Positions 5,816-8,422 of a stretch of DNA of 8,422 nt are shown one piece after another. Below the pieces are notes generated by a model. The model searched no databases. It was not told the DNA's origin and saw only the letters and a program-made list of their open reading frames with translations. Both the position numbers and the translations under genes were made by a program. Origin of the DNA: Ruminococcus sp. UBA1366. GTDB lineage: Bacteria; Bacillota; Clostridia; Oscillospirales; Ruminococcaceae. Every line of letters starts with the position of its first letter. Positions within the stretch are counted from its first letter, which is position 1. The stretch is from positions 3,709-12,130 of the forward strand of contig DBRO01000040.1 of the NCBI GenBank assembly GCA_002306005.1, written 5' to 3'.

Positions 5816-5919
5816 GCAGAGGCAGACAATTAGCAGAAGTTGATAACATCAGGGATTTCCGGAAAGGAGGCGTGCTTCACGAAGAATGGATTCACTGTTT
5901 CTTCGGAGAAGTATGAACA
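5816..5919 (+). promoter_or_regulatory. rpsF-ssb spacer with orphan Shine-Dalgarno and hairpin
   Basis: A strong AAAGGAGG (5863-5870) lies 49 nt before the ssb ATG, too far to serve it directly. It is followed by a 7-bp stem, CGAAGAA (5880-5886) with TTCTTCG (5899-5905). A GTG at 5872 opens a 14-codon frame that ends in TGA (5914-5916), three bases before the ssb ATG, but the gap from the Shine-Dalgarno to this GTG is only 1 nt. The ATG at 5886, out of frame with ssb, is 15 nt from the site. The site may serve as a leader peptide, coupling or ribosome standby site, or may be a relic. Confidence 0.4.
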
Positions 5920-6396
5920 ATGCTGAACAGAGTGATTTTAATGGGACGAATTACTCAAGATCTAGATTTGCGGCAGACACAGTCCGGCAGGGCGGTTCTT
6001 AGCTTTACGGTTGCGGTGGATCGCAATTATGTCAAGCAGGGTGAAGAGCGCCAGACAGATTTTATTAATTGTGTTGCTTGGTCGCAGCAGGCGGAATTTA
6101 TCACGAAGTATTTCGCGAAGGGCCGCATGATTGCGTTGGAGGGAAATCTTCGGACAAGGACATACGATGATAAAAATGGTACGAAGCATTATGTAACGGA
6201 AGTTTTTGTCGATAATGTGTCTTTCACGGGAGAACCCAAGCAGCAGGGAAGCTATTCCGCACCTGCACAAACAGGCGGAGCACCAAAAAACACGAATCAG
6301 AACTACGCGGCAAACACTCCGTCGAACGAGGCGATTTCGATTGGCGGCATGAACGATTTCGAAGAAATCTTCAGCGAGGATGGCACGCCGTTCTGA
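5920..6396 (+). CDS. ssb: Single-stranded DNA-binding protein
   Basis: SSB coats single-stranded DNA during replication, repair and recombination and recruits partner enzymes through its C-terminal tip. The 158-residue protein has the OB-fold at residues 1-103 (LNRVILMGRITQDLDLR, then DFINCVAW at 48-54 and ALEGNLRTRTYDD at 72-84). A Gln/Asn/Gly/Ala-rich flexible linker spans about 104-142, and the acidic tail NDFEEIFSEDGTPF ends the protein. The tip DGTPF keeps the terminal Pro-Phe but is less acidic than the DDDIPF of many bacteria. The immediate ribosome binding site is modest (GGAG at 5905-5908, 11 nt before the ATG). Its position between rpsF and rpsR is the standard Firmicutes arrangement and supports it as the housekeeping copy. 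Confidence 0.97.
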   Translation: MLNRVILMGRITQDLDLRQTQSGRAVLSFTVAVDRNYVKQGEERQTDFINCVAWSQQAEFITKYFAKGRMIALEGNLRTRTYDDKNGTKHYVTEVFVDNVSFTGEPKQQGSYSAPAQTGGAPKNTNQNYAANTPSNEAISIGGMNDFEEIFSEDGTPF

Positions 6397-6459
6397 TCAA
6401 GCGATTGTATTTGATTATAAATATTTTGTTTAGAAATGATTTCGCAAGGAGGGTTATTG

Positions 6460-6705
6460 ATGGAAAGGGAAAGAAACGGCAGACCCGGCGGCAAACGCGG
6501 ACGCAAAAAGGTTTGTATGTTCTGTGTTGACAGAGCAGAAAAAATTGATTATAAAGATGTTGCAAAACTCCGGAAGTGCATGACGGAAAGAGCGAAAATT
6601 CTGCCCAGACGAGTAACGGGTACTTGTGCGTACCACCAGAGAGAACTGACATCGGCGATTAAAAAAGCACGCCACGTTGCGTTGCTGCCGTATGTTTCGG
6701 ATTAA
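6460..6705 (+). CDS. rpsR: 30S ribosomal protein S18, zinc-binding type
   Basis: S18 pairs with S6 on the platform of the 30S subunit. The 81-residue protein shows the family core [20 protein letters not shown], then [14 protein letters not shown] and the C-terminal [12 protein letters not shown]. Four potential zinc ligands are present: C19 and C22 in KVCMFC, and C56 and H59 in GTCAYH. This is the C+ form of S18, as opposed to the zinc-free form in E. coli. The ATG at 6460 is chosen over the in-frame ATG at 6436 because AAGGAGGG (6446-6453) lies 6 nt before it and the extra eight residues (MISQGGLL) are atypical. It is the last gene of the operon, followed by a terminator. Confidence 0.97.
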   Translation: MERERNGRPGGKRGRKKVCMFCVDRAEKIDYKDVAKLRKCMTERAKILPRRVTGTCAYHQRELTSAIKKARHVALLPYVSD

Positions 6706-6732
6706 TTTGGAATTGGCAGAAAAATGCATGCT

Positions 6733-6765
6733 GGCATGGAGCAATTTACGCTTCATGCCTTTTTT
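6733..6765 (+). terminator. Rho-independent terminator of the rpsF-ssb-rpsR operon
   Basis: GGCATGGAGC (6733-6742) pairs with GCTTCATGCC (6750-6759) with one G-U pair around a 7-nt loop, followed by six Ts and, after GCC, five more. A weaker stem, AAAGC (6780-6784) / GCTTT (6790-6794), runs into more Ts and may be a backup. It separates the ribosomal operon from lon. Confidence 0.9.
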
Positions 6766-6823
6766 GCCTTTTTGCGGTGAAAGCAAGCAGCTTTTTTACG
6801 TGAAATTAACACACGGTTTTGGC

Positions 6824-6852
6824 TTGCCAAGTGCGCCGGTTTTTGATATAAT
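6824..6852 (+). promoter_or_regulatory. Sigma-A promoter for lon with flanking dyads
   Basis: TTGCCA (6824-6829, 5/6) and a perfect TATAAT (6847-6852) are 17 bp apart, predicting a start near 6859 and a leader of about 47 nt. The -35 box lies in the dyad TTGGC-TT-GCCAA (6819-6830). A second dyad, AATCCG-GT-CGGATT (6863-6876), sits just after the start point. I see no CIRCE element and no CtsR-type heptad repeat. Confidence 0.85.
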
Positions 6853-6905
6853 AAAATAGAGCAATCCGGTCGGATTTTAGCGGGTTGCGGGAAAGGATGA
6901 GGAAC

Positions 6906-8422
6906 ATGAGCAGAAACAAAGTTACCGTGGAAGAAAGAGAGATCCAGGTTCTGCCGTGTGTCGCAACAAGGGATATCATCGTGTATCCGGCTATGGTGAT
7001 GCACTTTGAGGTTTCGCGCACAAGATCGTTAAAATCGCTGAAAAACGCCGTGGATGGCAGTCATCGGATTTTTTTAGCGGCGCAGAAGGATATTACTGTG
7101 GATGAACCCGAGGCGGACGATTTATACAGAATCGGCGTAATTGCCGAGATTAAACAGATTATTAAAACACAGGACGGCATTTCACGCGTGCTGGTGGAAG
7201 GGATACATAAGGCGGAGCTTTTAAATTTGTATGTGACGGACGATAAAGCACTGGAATGTGAGGCAGCAATTCTGCCCGCGTATGCGGAGGATTCCCAAAC
7301 GCAGGAATTTGAAATTACGGCACTCATGCGGCAGGTAAAAAAGGCGTTTGATCAGTATGCGAAATTTGCGCCCAGAATGCCAAAGGAATTGAGCGTTGCC
7401 GTTTTGGGCGCAAAAACACCCGAGGCACTGTTTGAGGCAATTGCGTTTAATATTTCTATGACGTTGGAAGATAAGCAGGAAATGCTGGAAGCGGAAACAG
7501 TTCGCGAAAAGCTGTACCTGCTGTTGGATATCATGGCAAGAGAATTGGAAATCCTTGCGGTGGAACGGGAAATTCACGAAACCATCAGCGAGCAGTTTGA
7601 TCAAGCCCAGCGCGAGGCATATCTGCGGGAGCAGATGAGAGCAATTTCCCGCGAGTTGGGCGAGGGCGATTATGCCATGGGCGGTGATACCGATGAGTAC
7701 ACTGATCGGATTTTGAAACTCAATGCGCCGTGGGAAATCAAAGAAAAGCTCCTATCAGAAAACAATCGGATGGCGAAAATGCCGCCGGCTTCACAAGAAG
7801 CCTCCGTCATTCGCGGATATTTAGATGCTTGTCTTGCCCTGCCTTGGGGAAAGCAAACCAAGGATCGGCGGGATATTACCCGTGCGGCAAAAATTCTTGA
7901 TAAACAACATTACGGTATGAAAAGAGTGAAAGAACGCATTCTGGAACTGATTTCCGTGCGGGTGCTTTCGCCCGAAATCAAAGGACAGATTCTCTGTTTG
8001 GTCGGTCCTCCCGGCGTGGGTAAAACTTCCATTGGCAAGTCGATTGCCGAGGCGCTGGGCAGGCATTATGTGCGGGTTTCGCTGGGCGGCGTTAAGGACG
8101 AATCCGATATTCGCGGACACCGCAAAACCTATGTGGGGGCAATGCCGGGCAGAATTATGAACGCGCTTGCTCAGGCGAAATCTTCCAATCCGGTTATGCT
8201 GTTGGACGAAATTGACAAGATGAGCAACGATTTTCGCGGGGATCCTTCTTCCGCCATGCTGGAGGTTTTAGACTCCGAGCAAAACGTCGCGTTTCGCGAC
8301 CACTATATTGAACTGCCTTATGATTTGAGCGATGTGCTGTTCATTACCACAGCGAACTCCACGGATACCATTCAGCCGGCACTGCTGGACAGGATGGAAG
8401 TGATTGAGCTTTCCAGCTACAC
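6906..8422 (+). CDS. lon: ATP-dependent protease Lon (N-terminal and ATPase parts, cut by window edge)
   Basis: Lon is a hexameric AAA+ serine protease that unfolds and degrades damaged and regulatory proteins in the cytoplasm. The first 505 codons are present. Residues about 13-205 form the LON substrate-binding domain (QVLPCVATRDIIVYPAMVMHF). The coiled helical region follows, with the family motif EAYLREQMRAISRELGEGD. In the AAA+ module, Walker A is GPPGVGKT (367-374), then SLGGVKDESDIRGHRKTYVGAMPG, Walker B VMLLDE (430-435), and TTANSTDTIQPALLDRMEVIEL near the sensor region. The Ser-Lys protease domain lies beyond the window. The ATG has AAAGGA 8 nt upstream. The frame is open throughout with no disruption. 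It has its own promoter and does not appear to be part of the ribosomal operon. Confidence 0.97.
   Translation, partial: MSRNKVTVEEREIQVLPCVATRDIIVYPAMVMHFEVSRTRSLKSLKNAVDGSHRIFLAAQKDITVDEPEADDLYRIGVIAEIKQIIKTQDGISRVLVEGIHKAELLNLYVTDDKALECEAAILPAYAEDSQTQEFEITALMRQVKKAFDQYAKFAPRMPKELSVAVLGAKTPEALFEAIAFNISMTLEDKQEMLEAETVREKLYLLLDIMARELEILAVEREIHETISEQFDQAQREAYLREQMRAISRELGEGDYAMGGDTDEYTDRILKLNAPWEIKEKLLSENNRMAKMPPASQEASVIRGYLDACLALPWGKQTKDRRDITRAAKILDKQHYGMKRVKERILELISVRVLSPEIKGQILCLVGPPGVGKTSIGKSIAEALGRHYVRVSLGGVKDESDIRGHRKTYVGAMPGRIMNALAQAKSSNPVMLLDEIDKMSNDFRGDPSSAMLEVLDSEQNVAFRDHYIELPYDLSDVLFITTANSTDTIQPALLDRMEVIELSSY

Noticed and set aside
5886..6002. Frame from ATG 5886 overlapping the start of ssb
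   Set aside because: It is about 38 codons, spaced 15 nt from the Shine-Dalgarno, and most of it reads the OB-fold coding sequence in the wrong frame.
6371..6786. Minus-strand frames opposite rpsR
   Set aside because: They are antisense to a highly conserved ribosomal protein gene and its terminator, with no promoter or ribosome binding site.
1..8422. tRNA, rRNA or CRISPR arrays
   Set aside because: I saw no cloverleaf-like segment, rRNA motif or regularly spaced direct repeat on either strand.

Overview
The window looks like a chromosomal segment of a low-to-mid-GC Gram-positive anaerobe in the Clostridia, most likely related to the Oscillospiraceae/Ruminococcaceae. This rests on consensus sigma-A promoters, strong AAGGAGG ribosome binding sites, the Firmicutes gene order rpsF-ssb-rpsR, a zinc-type S18, an ECF-transporter S component and a YkpA-like ABC-F ATPase. 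No rRNA, tRNA or CRISPR was seen. The taxonomic placement is inference from these features.

Layout. At the left edge is the N-terminal third of a YkpA/YbiT-type ABC-F ATPase on the minus strand (1-488), cut by the window edge. It is divergent from nadE (661-2583), a full glutamine-dependent NAD+ synthetase, and each gene has its own promoter in the shared 172-bp gap. nadE ends in a strong hairpin terminator. A monocistronic ECF S component (2846-3382), with an unidentified substrate, follows.

Positions 3383-5524 form an accessory island between core genes. It holds a decayed IS3-family end with a frameshifted orfA stub, about 250 bp of unrecognised DNA, and a complete AAA+ ATPase with a C-terminal PD-(D/E)XK-like DUF4143 domain. 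That ATPase lies on the minus strand with its own near-consensus promoter. Beyond it is a non-coding stretch with a hairpin and short tandem repeats.

The rpsF-ssb-rpsR operon (S6, single-strand DNA-binding protein, S18) runs from a perfect consensus promoter at 5416-5444 to a terminator at 6733-6765. Its leader contains structured RNA that could be an S6:S18 autoregulatory element. lon follows from its own promoter and is cut by the right edge after about 505 residues, before the proteolytic domain.

Most of the window is ordinary housekeeping DNA. The less usual parts are the orphan ATPase island, the rpsF leader, an orphan Shine-Dalgarno upstream of ssb, and two short dyads in the lon promoter. 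I found no convincing evidence of a multi-gene novel system.
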